Source: Paramyrothecium sp. XJ0827 (lineage: Eukaryota > Ascomycota > Sordariomycetes > Hypocreales > Stachybotryaceae). Taken from it: a DNA stretch of 64,000 bases. A program made the position numbers and the translations under genes. Below are positions 1-10,770 of the stretch, piece by piece (position 1 is the first letter of the stretch; every line of letters begins with the position of its first letter). The DNA lies in NCBI GenBank assembly GCA_020881915.1, contig JAJFPB010000001.1, positions 186,001 through 250,000 of the forward strand, read 5' to 3'. The notes beneath the pieces are model-generated. The model was not told the origin of the DNA, ran no database searches, and worked only from the letters and a program-made list of their open reading frames with translations.

Positions 1-1290
1 ACTCCTTGATAGTGATAGAGAGAGCTGTCATTCCGCGAAACCCTTGGCATCGAGACGCTGAGCCCTCATGTTGACATGAAAGATGGCTGGTTGAAGGTTA
101 TTAGGCCTATCAACCAGTGGCCAGATCTGCCAATCACGCAAGGCAGTTTCAACTTTTTGGATGCGGTGGTTCTAATGTAAGTAAGGTTGAAGTGCGCCAC
201 ATCTCTCATGAACATCCACTGATCTGTAAAAGCTATTGTCAAGTCTCTTCCAGGACACTGATTACGAGAATAAGCAAGCAAAGAGTCTTTTGCTCTTGAG
301 CAATTAGCAGCCAGAAATGGTCTGGACAGCCAAGCTTTCAGTATGGAGCTCCGCCAACTACCGCCTAGTAAGCCCTACGAATGGCACCGTAAGTAACCAT
401 GTCAATAGTCGCAGCGACGGCAATGGTCACGTTAAACTCAAAGGAAACGGATCTTAACCAACAACCAGTTCCTTCTTCCATCCTCGGGACATGAAGAGGA
501 GACGCTGCATGCCACTTATGATGCATTGGCCAAATCATCTGGTAGCTGGAACTTGGTGGCTATGGCCTACATCTTTAGCGCACGATACAAATAACTTCAA
601 CAATACAATTTTATCATCACGAATGTGGCAGAAGCTCGGCGCAGTCTGCTGCCAGAGAGGTTATCCGTTGTAAAGGCCCCAGCAGGTGCCCGTCCAACAT
701 TGGGCTGCGTGCTCACCGGCCAAGGTACGCGAAGGCCTCGCATGGGTTCGGCCTTGATAGTTGACCTCCTAGCTTCCTTACCACAACCAGAAGATTGAAT
801 GAGTATCTCGATGAACTTGATGAGGGTTACAGCCGGAACTGGCGAACAGAGCAGCTTCCCAAATAGAATCCGGGTTGGAATGTAGTTCCATACCTAGTTA
901 TCGGACACAATCTGGCCGAATTGCTGCCGCATTTTCCGCCTTAATGGAAAACGACGACATTTTAACTAACTAGCTGCGAGGCAAAGACATTGCACAGAAT
1001 GAGGTGAAGGGCACGACGATGGCTATGGGCGATAATATGATCATATTTAACCTCTGGTCGACGAGTATGATAGCAAGATTTCTATTGCTTGCCACAGATT
1101 GCCTGGACGCCACACCTCGAGTGAAAATGCTGATGCAATGTTTTCTCTCTGGAGGCTATTCTTGATGAAGAGAAGATCTTCTGCTGTGGTCACAGACAAT
1201 CAACAATATGTGCTGCTTGGACCTCACGCGAGGTTCGGATCCAAGTAGGAACTATGAAAACGAACTTGAGGGAGTACTTGTTATAGAACT
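1..1290 (+). pseudogene. Fossil polyketide synthase fragment (end of KS, linker, AT)
   Basis: Pieces of a fungal reducing PKS can be read in shifting frames. Bases 48-175 give the KS C-terminal stretch (ETLSPHVDMKDGW, then FGCGGSN after a shift, the usual FGFGGxNAH region). Bases 450-715 give the KS-AT linker and the AT start (LTGQG for the usual FTGQG). Bases 895-1030 give the AT active-site region, where GHNLAEL / GRIAAAFSAL stands for [10 protein letters not shown], followed by RGKDIAQN. Bases 1125-1290 give the later AT part (EAILDEEKIF). There are many stops and frameshifts, and some residues between LTGQG and the active site are missing. The fragment enters from beyond the left edge, so the 5' part is unseen. 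It is not a copy of the intact PKS at 17-24.5 kb, because its linker differs. It cannot make a protein. Confidence 0.8.
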
Positions 1291-1521
1291 ACTTCGACTT
1301 AAGAAACAGATTTTTACACAGCTTGAAAGAGATTATAGACTAGCTTTAGGACCAATACTAATAGTCAGAGATAGCAAAGGAAGTAAACAAGTCCAAACTA
1401 GTAGACGGCTCCCCTTAAATTAATAAATGTGACCCCAACAGCTTTTGGACATATCAACTCTTCTCTAGCTGGGGACACGCATGGATACGATGCCTTGCCA
1501 TGCCTTTAGCACCCTCAAGTC
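1291..1521. other. Spacer between PKS relic and P450
   Basis: A 71-codon open frame at 1208-1423 overlaps the end of the PKS relic. Its first part (NYENELEGV) looks like the post-AT linker in a shifted frame. I see no separate gene here. Confidence 0.4.
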
Positions 1522-3174
1522 TTACTTCCGAGGCAAGTCTACCCCAATCTGCGCAAGTATGAGTTCCAGGTCTGCGTTATACGTGTAGCACTCTTTTTCG
1601 ATGATTGCGCGCGACTCTTCATCTCGCGGCTTGAAGGAAGCCTTGAACGGGAGGGCCCTCATGACAAGACCATCCGTAGAGTTTATAGGGTCCACAATGG
1701 TAGGTTCGCCCTCTTCCTCCGAGAGCCCGGCCTTGACGTCAAAGGCCCACAGTATCCTTGCCATGGAAATCCACAGGGCATTGCGTGCAAAGTGTCGACC
1801 CGGGCAGAGACGCCGCCCAAACCCAAACCCTGCCACAGGAAGATTTTTCAGCTCGGACCCGGAATCCAGCCATCGGTCGGGAATGAAACTGTGCGGGTCT
1901 GGACCAAACACGGCCTCTTCGCGGGAGATCTCCCAGTGATTCGCTATGATGACGGAGCCCGCAGGAATGCAGTATCCGTCGTAGGTGCTCTCGGTCTTGG
2001 TGAAATGCGGCACGCCGCCCGCGCCCGCTGGGCGCCATCGAAGCACCTCTTCCAAGATCGCACTTGTGTACGGCAAGTCCGGTTTATCATCAAACGAGGG
2101 TAGGCGTTTGCGACCGACGACTCTATCTAGCTCCTCCCTGGCCTTGGCGATGAAGCCGTTATCTTGGGTAATGCAAGCAACTAAAAACCACATTACAGTT
2201 TCCACGGTGCCGTCTAGAGCAGCATCCACCATAGTCCCAAATTCGAAGGCAAGCTCCTCAAACGGCATAGGGATATTCTCCTCCTGGACTGTGCCATATA
2301 GCTGCTTAGCGAACGTCCATCCCGGCTCGCTAAGACCGCGCTTGAGATTGGTTGTGTGCAGAGAGCGCTGGCGCTGGTAGTGGGCTTCGGCTTTTGCCTT
2401 CCACGGGGCCAGTGGGCCCGGGAGAAGGTTGAGAATAGGGAACGAGTCAACTAGGAATGCGCCGACCTGAACAAACTCGGAAAACTCTTGGTCGATGCTT
2501 AGAGCATCTTGAAGGTCTGGAGACTTATCGCTTTGAATGCGGAATCCGTAAATAGGGCAAAGACGGTACTCGCCACTGTCCGCTCTATCTGACCGCGGAT
2601 GTCGATTCCAGCTCCATCGGCGGTCTTTAAAATATCGAAGAGCAGCTGCTTCGACTCCATGGACTGGATTTTCTGGTACCTCGCCGATGCGTTTTGATTG
2701 AGAACCGTTCCCTCGAGCTTCTGGTGGATTTTGAACCGATTATCGTAATCCATCAGAAGCGTGTTCATATGCTTGAGTGCCAGCTCTTGCGCCACCTGAC
2801 AAGTATCAATATCAGTCAGTGCGAGTTTCATCGGGCAAAACGGGAACGGTTGCACTTGCAAACATCTTAGGGCGGTCCGAAAAGGTAGCGCCGCGTTTTG
2901 CGAGGAGATCTTGGGCGGCTCGCGACGTGGACAAGACAATCACGTGCTGCCCAAGCATATTTAGGTGAATAACAGGTCCGTACCGCTTCCCCCATTCCGC
3001 AAACTGAAGCCAGGCGTGCGACTTGGGCGCTTGGTGAATGTTGCCGAGGATGGGAAGCACAGGAGGCCCCGGTGGAAGAGGCAGTGATGACCTGCTTTGA
3101 GACTTTCGGCGGGCTAGGTAAAGGAAGACTAGTGCTGCCACCACGACGCCCGGCAGCGACGTAACGGAGAACAT
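1522..3174 (-). CDS. Cytochrome P450 monooxygenase, one apparent frameshift
   Basis: This is a microsomal P450 that would hydroxylate or oxidise a small molecule on the ER face. The start at 3174 is chosen because it directly precedes a hydrophobic anchor (GVVVAALVFLYLA) and the proline hinge LPLPPGPPVLPILGN; an upstream ATG at 3237 is less likely. The C-helix region is near DNRFKIHQKLEG. The ExxR is EEVLRWRP and the haem loop is FGFGRRLCPG with its cysteine. One intron lies at about 2796-2847 (a donor at 2841 is also possible). At about 2552-2558 the frame must slip by one base (VFAL to IYGFRIQSD) for the family sequence to continue, so the gene is either a recent pseudogene or carries a sequencing error. 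Corrected length is about 533 residues, normal for the family. Its neighbours on both sides are relics, so it may belong to a dying cluster rather than to the intact PKS set. Confidence 0.85.
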
Positions 3175-3809
3175 AGTGTCTCTTGATAATGAGCCTGTTG
3201 AATGTTCTGCTGGAGGCCACGAGCGCTGGGTGTACAAGGCAAGAAGCTTCAGTGGGAAGATGTACAGCGCTGCGGAGTGGACGGCGAGATGCTTATATCA
3301 ATAACCCTGCCCCATGCTGACTCTTGCTGCTGACATGTGTCTTCCAATGAATGACCCTGTCTTCACGGTAGGAATTAGATTGCGGAGTCGCAGTTCCACA
3401 ACGCAGCTTACCAACAAGTTGTGGGAGACGTTTGTCCTTGACTCTGCACTCTGCTTCTTACAAATCGTTGGCTCCCATCCCCGCGCACGGGTGCACGACG
3501 GTCAACAACTCCTCCGTGGGAGTCAGATGTGTTTCACCGGGATATTTAAAAGAGGCCAAGAGAAGACAAAAGGCAAATTGAAAAGTGTGACAGAAGCCTT
3601 TCACATTATGGTGGTTTTATTTTATTTATTTACTGCGTCCGTGCTCCTCCTTTAGTTGGAGAAAGAGCCACGGTAATAAGCAATGGCTCCAGAAAGCGCG
3701 CAAAGACAATGTGCCTCAACCAATCATGCGTTTCTTGGCTTTCCAAAAGGTATGCAAGGCGCGCAGCTGACCATGATGATTGATGCCGCTCTCAACCAGA
3801 CTAAACCAG
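3175..3809. other. P450 upstream region, no gene seen
   Basis: This covers the P450 promoter. A 113-codon open frame at 3314-3655 on the plus strand has no recognisable domain and is probably chance. Confidence 0.4.
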
Positions 3810-3819
3810 TATTAAATCA

Positions 3820-4835
3820 GCTCAGGCCCTTGGCAAAGTGACATGGGGAAGGTGACCCCGCATCGGTACGAGATTCTTGTGCAGAGAAGGGCGTCAGCGA
3901 AGTTATCAGAGCTTCCCCTCGACTGCTTCTTCTGAAGTACATGCCGGCTGTGCTAGCCGTCAGACAGTGGGCAAGAACCCGTTTCAAAACGTTGCTCAAC
4001 GAACTGCAGCTGGACCCTCCATAAAGACTAGTGTTAGTACTGACTTTCTGCGCGTTGGCAAATGCAGCCTCGTGATGATCGGACGTGGTAGGAAGGACAT
4101 GAAGCCATCCATGGCAAGCGAAAACGTCGATCGCGCAATGCGGATATTCATGATGCGCTGAATAAAGTTAAGCAATGGCGTGGGAGGAAGGTCTTTGCGG
4201 TTAAGGGGAGGACTGCATGTGACCCTCCCATAGGTTGCCAACGACAAGAGCCCGAGCCCGCCGGCCACGGCCAAGACCATGCATGTTTTAGCCACTTGGC
4301 TACGCTCAAGGATTGTATGTATAGGAAAAGCAGCGGTAGCTTGGACACGTAGAGGGCGACGTTTCCCGCAGATGCCGACAAGTAACGGACGAGCACAGTT
4401 GCCGTCCAGCCAGGCAGCGCGACGTACCGGTGTGAACCAGTCCGTAGACACATATGGCAGGTTCATGTTCATCGCTGTGCCAGATGTCAGCGGCCTCGTG
4501 AGCAATCAACCTGCCGAGATGTCGGCCACAACGGCAATGAGATCACGGCAGATGGCCATGTTCCCTGTCAGACAAGCGATTGCCCAAAGAGCCAAGTGTG
4601 CCACAATTAGAGGTTAGCACCGGACAAGTGCTTGGCGGCCTTGGAGTTTGGCATCTCATACAATCGTCAAAAAGATCAGCCTAGCATGGGCATTGTTGAA
4701 CCAAGTTCGCACTGAGATACATGCAGCCACCATGACGAGGAGGGTAATAGTCACTGCTAGGAAATCGGATGCCGTCAGCTTGGTCGGCTAGATAATTTGA
4801 GAGACGGCGTAGAAGGTGGCATCTTCAAGGCTCAT
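3820..4835 (-). pseudogene. Broken fungal rhodopsin-domain integral membrane protein
   Basis: The N-terminus reads MSLEDATFYAVSQII from 4835, then hits a TAG. It resumes with a membrane helix (DFLAVTITLLVMVAAC). In another frame come NMNLPYVSTDWFTPVR and GNVALYVSKLPLLFLYI. Then come VLAVAGGLGLLSLATYG and the hallmark stretch MDGFMSFLPRPIITRLHLPTRRK. This order matches the seven-helix fungal rhodopsin/Pth11-like domain family (Pfam PF20684), which is common near secondary-metabolite clusters. Several frameshifts and stops break it. Functional copies sit in the plasma membrane and their role is mostly unknown. Some frame changes could be introns, but the early TAG and the number of shifts favour a pseudogene. 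Confidence 0.7.
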
Positions 4836-5830
4836 TTCGTCGCTCACCTTGCTGTTTGTGGTCATCGTTGCTACGAATCAGAATTTTCTGGGTGTATTAG
4901 CCTGATGTGGCACGTACGGGGGGAGGAGAGGCCTCTTTTCTTCTTCTTCGTCTCGGTGAAGATGCAAACACTCCAGACCACCACACTACGTTTTGAGATC
5001 CTATTGTAACTAAAGCTAATGTACCAATGGTAGGGATCGACACGGAAGAGTCAAAGGCCATATCGACCCGTCCTGAATGAGGAGTTACTATCCCACACGA
5101 GATAATACACTGTGCGGAAGGATTAGAGGCGCAGAAGTATCCGTGCAGGGACAGTTGATAGGTTCAAAACAGGCGGTCGAGCCCCTTGTAGAATGCTTCA
5201 CGCACAGGAGGTCCACACACACCTGCGCACTCGGTGGGGTTACTTTACAATGTAGACTCGTACATACGACGCTTATCCTGACACTACGTAATCAATGCCT
5301 CGATCAGCAAGTCAACTGATTACCTCCCGTCAGGACAAAGGGAGGTGTGACAACCCCTCCGATATCTGGACCAACAACTTGACTCGAAACGAGGCTACGC
5401 AGCATCCCTCGACATCCGAGAAGCGGAATTAGTGTTGCTCTTCAGGACGGGCGAGACACCTTTATAGAGTGATGTAATAGGTAGGCATGGGTGACAAGGT
5501 TTACCCAAGCAAATCTGCTCGGGGATTGCCAAGCCGGCATCCTGCGAATGAGTGGTGAAGAGGACGAAGGATGCCGAATTGCGACGGACGACTCGCAGAC
5601 TGTGCAACAGGCTGCCAGTGCTTCATCACTGTGGAATCTGATTTAGGTAAACCTGATATAAGGGGACCATTTGCGTACATCGATGGAGACTGACGCTCAC
5701 CCGGCTAAATCTTAGATCGCCAAAAGTTTTCCAGCAACCATTCCTAGCCATTCGAGGGTATCTTTTTGCTTTCTCTACCTACCCTTGTCATCATTTGACT
5801 TTTGTAGCCCAGCCCTCCCCCCCTTTGACC
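4836..5830. other. Intergenic stretch, nothing recognised
   Basis: Several short open frames on both strands (60-80 codons) show no domain, no signal peptide and no continuity. Given the relics on both sides it may hold unrecognisable decayed sequence. Confidence 0.4.
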
Positions 5831-7210
5831 ATGCCACGCTCTCTTGCCGTCTTGCCGCCGACATACAATAGCGTGGTCGTGCGGCCGCTTCAGACAACGG
5901 CAGCGGAGGAACGAGAAGCCATTCTCGGGGATGTAGAGTAAAACATATTTTAACTTCCCTGCTAGGCTTCTCACGGTGGACTTTTGACGGATTCTGGCAC
6001 TTCGGCCATGATGGATGTGCAGTGGGCAGTGTAAGAGCTTCCCCACTCCAATGCTTCCCATCTTTTTATTTGATATCTGCGAGTATCTGAACCACCTTGC
6101 CAGTAATGCGAGGCGATGAGAGCTATGGCCACAATTGGGGGTACTTTTGTCTTTTAGATGCCTTCCGAGACGTCTTTGAGGGGGGCGGCGACCACCAACG
6201 CCTGATCCATCGCATCGTCATGGGTACGGCAGATGTCAGCTTTTATCGGACGCAAGTTCTCCAGCACCACAAAGGCGGTTTTGTCAATGGCGAAGTCCAT
6301 CAGCTGGAATGCCCCAACTTCTTCATCGTGCCCCAGGGTCGCTGTGCGGAGCACCTACTATTTGGCTCGGTTGCCGAGATTGTCAAAGCCCAAGGCGCTC
6401 AGAACATGACCATTATCAGCAACGGATTCTTTGACACGACTGCCGCGAATGCTTCGGTTTCAAACTCCAGCCATTTACCCAGCCTGGCCTCAATGGTCCC
6501 TTTCCGACCGAGTTGGTTGGCAAGGCGAACCCTTTCAAGGGCATTCTTGATATTACTGGCCGGCGGACTTTATCGACAATCATAGGACAATGTCCTCATG
6601 ATTCTCATCACTGTAACGAACAACTGGGCGGCCAGGCAGCCGGTGTCCATGGCCAATATCCGAGAGGCCGCTGCTCTTGCAAAGCGCAAAGACATCCTAA
6701 TCTTTTTCCACGCCTGTCACTTTGCGGAAAACGCCTTTTTTATCCACAAGTACGAGGAAGGGTTTTCCTCCAAGACGATTCCCGAAATCGTGCAGGAAAT
6801 GTTTTCATACGTTGAAGGCTTCACCATGAGCTGGAAAAAGGATGCCCTTGCCAACATGGGCGGCGTCTTGTGTTTCAAGGATAATGGCATCTTTTCCAAA
6901 CGATACAACGGAATAGGACTGGCCATGAAGCTTCGGCAGCTTATGGTATACGGAAATGATACCTACGGAGGAAGTAAGTCACGGCACGCGCCCCTCCCTT
7001 TCACCCCAAGTCTTGTTTTTGCTCCTTTGCCAACACATGAACCGTCCAGTGAGTGGGCGTGACTTGATGGCGGCCACCCTAGGTCTATACGAGAGCACCA
7101 AGCTGTCTTTCTTGGAGCAGCGAATCTCACAAGTTCAATCATTCCCACAGAAGCTTCAGGCTGAACGTTTCTCACATGAATTTAGCTTCATTGCAGTCCT
7201 AGATATGTAA
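5831..7210 (+). pseudogene. Decayed beta-eliminating lyase (tyrosine phenol-lyase/tryptophanase-like)
   Basis: Functional relatives are PLP enzymes that split tyrosine or tryptophan into phenol or indole, pyruvate and ammonia. The start is at 5831. The first part (AEEREAILGDVE) runs into TAA at a likely tyrosine position and a second TAA soon after. LTDSGTSAMMDVQWA then follows, and after a broken intron VMRGDESYGHNWGYF. Next come FFIVPQGRCAEHLLF, FFDTTAA, NPFKG, LITVTNNWAARQPVSMANI and the PLP-lysine region FTMSWKKDALANMGG. TYGG, a clean intron (about 6974-7050) and SGRDLMAATLGLYE follow. At least two further one-base frameshifts (near 6450 and 6590) interrupt it, and the C-terminal domain is lost after about 7160. 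The domain order and motifs match the tyrosine phenol-lyase/tryptophanase family, which is mainly bacterial, so an old transfer into fungi is plausible. Confidence 0.85.
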
Positions 7211-7285
7211 GAGTGGCCAAAGATGTACGGCTTGTGAAGTAGCCACTAGTAATCCAAGTATGATGCTAGTCAACATGCTCGCCTC

Positions 7286-7663
7286 TTAAACACTCGCGGA
7301 CACAGTGGCTTCAGGCGCCTCCTCCGTGTCGTCCTCTGCGAGCCTCCAGGTGCAAGGAGCCTCGTGAAAATCCCTGTCCCCATTTACGTCCCTTGTCTGG
7401 ACTAGGCAGCGCTTGAAGGATTGGTGGGAGAACCTGAAATGACCCCTTCTGCGGCCCCAATCCATGCAAAATTCAACCATACCCGGTACAGACGTGCCTC
7501 GACAGCCCTCGTTGGCATCCACTTCGTACCTGGCGAAGTCCGTTTAGAACCACCCGCTGCTGTTGCAAACCCCGATTCCGTTACAATACGTTCGAGTTAA
7601 GAGGTAGTCCGCCGCAGAGCCTGATGCCATGGCAAACAGTAGAGTTACACTTTCAAAGCGCAT
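7286..7663 (-). pseudogene. Small cysteine-rich secreted protein, interrupted by a stop
   Basis: Reading from ATG at 7663 gives a typical signal peptide (MRFESVTLLFAMASGSAA) and then a cysteine-containing mature part (TYCNGIGVCNSSGWF). A TAA at 7544-7546 follows, and the same frame continues with three or four more cysteines (EGCRG, EFCMDWG, RCLVQ, APCTW) to a stop at 7286. The total would be about 125 residues. The uninterrupted frame on both sides of one stop suggests a recent nonsense mutation in a secreted effector-like or antimicrobial-like protein. A very small intron removing the stop is unlikely, since only 24 bases lie between the possible GT and AG. No family is recognised. Confidence 0.5.
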
Positions 7664-8997
7664 CTTGTTGCTTGGATTGATAAGTCTCTTGGCGTTTATT
7701 TCGTGTCGTTTTGATATCTTAAGCAAGCTATGAGAAACCGTGAGATGCGAGAGAAATAATCGATGACTAAACAGGACTCACCAAGTGGTTGGATGGAAGA
7801 ATGAAGCCGTATGGTGCATTGGAAGTTGTTTCAACAGAGAGGGCTCATGACCCTATTATATACATCTTTAATCCTTGAAAATGCCGTCTCCATCATGTTC
7901 GACTTGACCTTACCCATGTCAAGGTAGCTTTCCATGGACTAAGACCCAAGCGTCGCCGTCTGTCTATAAATATCAAACTGTTTAATGATTGGTAAATAAA
8001 CGAAAGTCTTACTGCCTGTCTGTAAATATCTCACTATATGCTGACTGGTAAGTAAACGGAAGTATGTCTGTCGAAATACTGATTGGTTAATAAACGAAAG
8101 CGCTCCAGGGTGATAACTAGTTAACTCCGCAAAATTAATTTCTTGGCAGAGCGAAGGAAGGATTATGGAGTTTATGGAGTCGACTTAAGGCTAGTTTACC
8201 TGTACGCTACGTTGTGGATGTGGAGTATACCAGCAGGCCTGCCAGGAGAAAAGCTCATACCCTGGCATCACAGAAGGCCTGCATGTATGTCCACGCACAT
8301 AAATTAGCCAATGGGTGCAGTGATAGCCCACAGAATACAGGGATAAATTGCGGTGAGAACCGTCATTAAAGCTTAGCCATATCCAACTTTATCCGCCGCT
8401 CTACCTCGTTACATTTGCCAAGTGGCGGAGTGGACTAGTATGGATAACGTAGTAGGGCTCCATCCCAGCCAAATGATAGGAGATATCCGATTCGTAACTG
8501 TGCTTCAGACCCAACCATTTTGTCTAATGGAACAAAATATTTGGCTAACGGGACGGACAGTGAGATCGGATTAGAAATTAGTCGTCGTTAGCCTGATGAG
8601 CGGCATATGTCAAGGGGATTTTACGGACTGGGCAAGCTTCACTATAGATTGCCATGTTCACAAGCTTGCAATAAACCAAAGCAGCAACTCAAATCATGGG
8701 TTCAATGTGGGGCATCGTATTATGTATTAGTCTGAGACCCGTTGGTCTATAATTAATATATGTCTTATGATTCAACTCAGATAGCCTGATTGATAACCAT
8801 ATAAAACATCTTAATGTGGACGTTTGAGGAGTCCCTCATTTTCTCAAAGTATTGTGATAGATTGGCCTATACTGCGTGAAGAAATAGCAACGGGGAGATC
8901 CTCTCGTGCTTGAAGGCAGCAGTAATACTTCAGGTTTCAACCACCTGGACTTCAGAAAGGTCACTTAGCACCTTTTCAATCCAATCTGACATGTCGC
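7664..8997. other. Long intergenic region without a gene
   Basis: This is AT-rich non-coding DNA. The only structure seen is an imperfect tandem repeat at about 7958-8103. The far end is the 3' side of the membrane-anchored protein gene that ends at 8998. Confidence 0.5.
7958..8103. repeat. Imperfect tandem repeat, three units
   Basis: Three diverged units of about 40-55 bp share a CTGTCT-TAAATAT start and a GATTGGTAAATAAACGAAAG end. The second and third units carry substitutions and the third is shortened. No function is visible. Confidence 0.6.
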
Positions 8998-10111
8998 CTA
9001 AGAAGGATGATACGCTTTATATACCTGAAGTAAACTTGCAATGCACTGTAAAAGCCCCAGAATGGTTGTTATCAGCAGCACCAAAGCTGCAACCCAGAAA
9101 GTGTACCATTGCGGACCATTCCTGCGATCGTGCCACCACTGAGATAATGTAGTAGGTGACGAGTCGTCGTAAACCTGCTTCAGCACTACGAGCCTGTCCC
9201 TCCAGTAACAGAATCGTTCTATCTGCCTGGCGTCTGCTTTCAATGTGCCACACCGTACTAGCCAGTCATCGGCCTCACAGCCTGTGTTCTCTCGATGCTT
9301 TTGACATAACTTCTTGAACCACCGACGCTTCACTTTTGTTGAACGGCGGGCCGCGAAGAATTCGGAATGAGGGAACAAGAGAGCTATGCTGTCAAGTGTT
9401 TCGGCAATCAGGTCACGCGGTAACAGAGATCTTTGGTACCGATTAGTAGTCATTGCCACGTTCATGTCGTGATACTTACTCTTCGGTTTGGAGTCTTAAA
9501 AATGATACCTGGTGGAAGATCAGGAGGGTTCTATCGTCATCAACCAAAAGCAGATGATGAGTAAGGTTATCTGTGAATTGGATATTGATTCCCCCAATCT
9601 TCTCGATTGCCCAGGCCTCAAATGTCTTTGGTAGTCTCGGCCTCTCCTGAAGCCTGGGAGGAGGATCAACAAAGTAGCTATGCGTGAAGTTCCGCAGGTC
9701 CCACGACTTTTTCCAGTTCACATAGTGACGAGGGAATGCTTCATTCTGGATTTGCCCAAAGTTGCACATGACAAGGAGCCTGGCGACCAAGTCCAAGATA
9801 CCTTGGCAAGACTCTTCATCATTGAAAGATGGGAAATCGGAAGAGTCTTTGAGCTCGGACACGATGCATTCTTTCGTGAGATCCATCTTGATCCGCCCGA
9901 CTAGGTACTTGATCAACCTTAATCCGCCATCACTTGCGCTCCCGACATCAGCCAAGTAGCTACATTGCAGCTGAAAATAGTCAAAGTATGGTTTCTTGTT
10001 CAATGTCGACGCCACGATGTCGTCCAAAGGGAACCGACTATTGATTTCGCTGCCCCAGAATAAATAGATGATTTGTGCCGCGGTCCACGGCTTGAGCGAA
10101 ATACTAGCCAT
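8998..10111 (-). CDS. Unnamed fungal protein with a C-terminal membrane anchor
   Basis: There are two exons, 10111-9480 and 9430-8998. The 49-bp intron (9431-9479) has a strong GTAAGT donor; joining them gives about 355 residues in one frame. The first two thirds are soluble, with no motif I can name. Near the C-terminus WYTFWVAALVLLITTILGLLQCIASLL forms one clear membrane helix with a short tail, so the protein is probably tail-anchored with its bulk in the cytosol. Similar proteins of unknown function with a C-terminal FWVA-type helix are, from memory, common in filamentous fungi. It is divergently oriented to the protease-like/zinc-finger gene at 10771, sharing a 0.66-kb spacer. The function is unknown. 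Confidence 0.75.
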
Positions 10112-10770
10112 GCTGATTAAGTCGTGGCGGGAGTTGTTGAGCGAGTGTCTCTGACGAAGCTGCAGGAGCTTTCTCTTCTGTTTCTAGAGCTCCAGGTATG
10201 CATACAGGGTGAGCTCAGCTAACCTGGTGCATAATGATTGGACTTTACCCCTAAAATGCCTTGAATTATGCCTGCATGAGTGTCGCCCGAGGCAGCCAAT
10301 GGCGCATTTTCCCAGAAGCACAGCCCACCAACTCTTTCTTCCTGATTGAATGAACAAGCTCAGCCTCCTGTACATCAGGAATGAGAGATGGGCTGTGCAT
10401 CCGTGAGGCTGAGTATGTTCGTTGCCTAACGGAATGTCTAGCCATTCATGTTTCAGAGTAGTTATTGGGAGACCTGTACAGGGCGATAAGGAGCATGATG
10501 GAGGGTAGTTGTGCAAATTGTAGCAATGGTCGAACAATTCACAGGCTACCAAAGAATAAGCCTATCCATTCCTGCTTACATTACTACCTAATGGCCCCAT
10601 GTCTTACAACATGTCGCCTTTTCGTCTGATCTTCCGCCTCTCGAGTGCCACTTTCGTCGACTTTGAGAGTGTTTCACCAGCGCAAAACCTCTGAATCTGC
10701 CGCCTGCCGATGATCGGTGCATAATATTGCTTCTGATGCAAATATTTTCATCAACGGAAATTCGCGCAAC
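10112..10770. promoter_or_regulatory. Divergent intergenic region between two unnamed genes
   Basis: The start codons of the genes at 10111 (minus) and 10771 (plus) face away from each other, so both promoters must lie here. A 122-codon minus-strand frame at 10184-10552 has no domain and is probably chance. Confidence 0.5.

Noticed and set aside
1208..1423. 71-codon frame as an independent gene
   Set aside because: Its start overlaps the PKS relic and its early part resembles the post-AT linker in a shifted frame.
3314..3655. 113-codon plus-strand open frame upstream of the P450
   Set aside because: No recognisable motif; it overlaps the expected P450 promoter.
10184..10552. 122-codon minus-strand open frame
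   Set aside because: It lies in the shared promoter of two divergent genes and has no domain, signal peptide or sensible composition.
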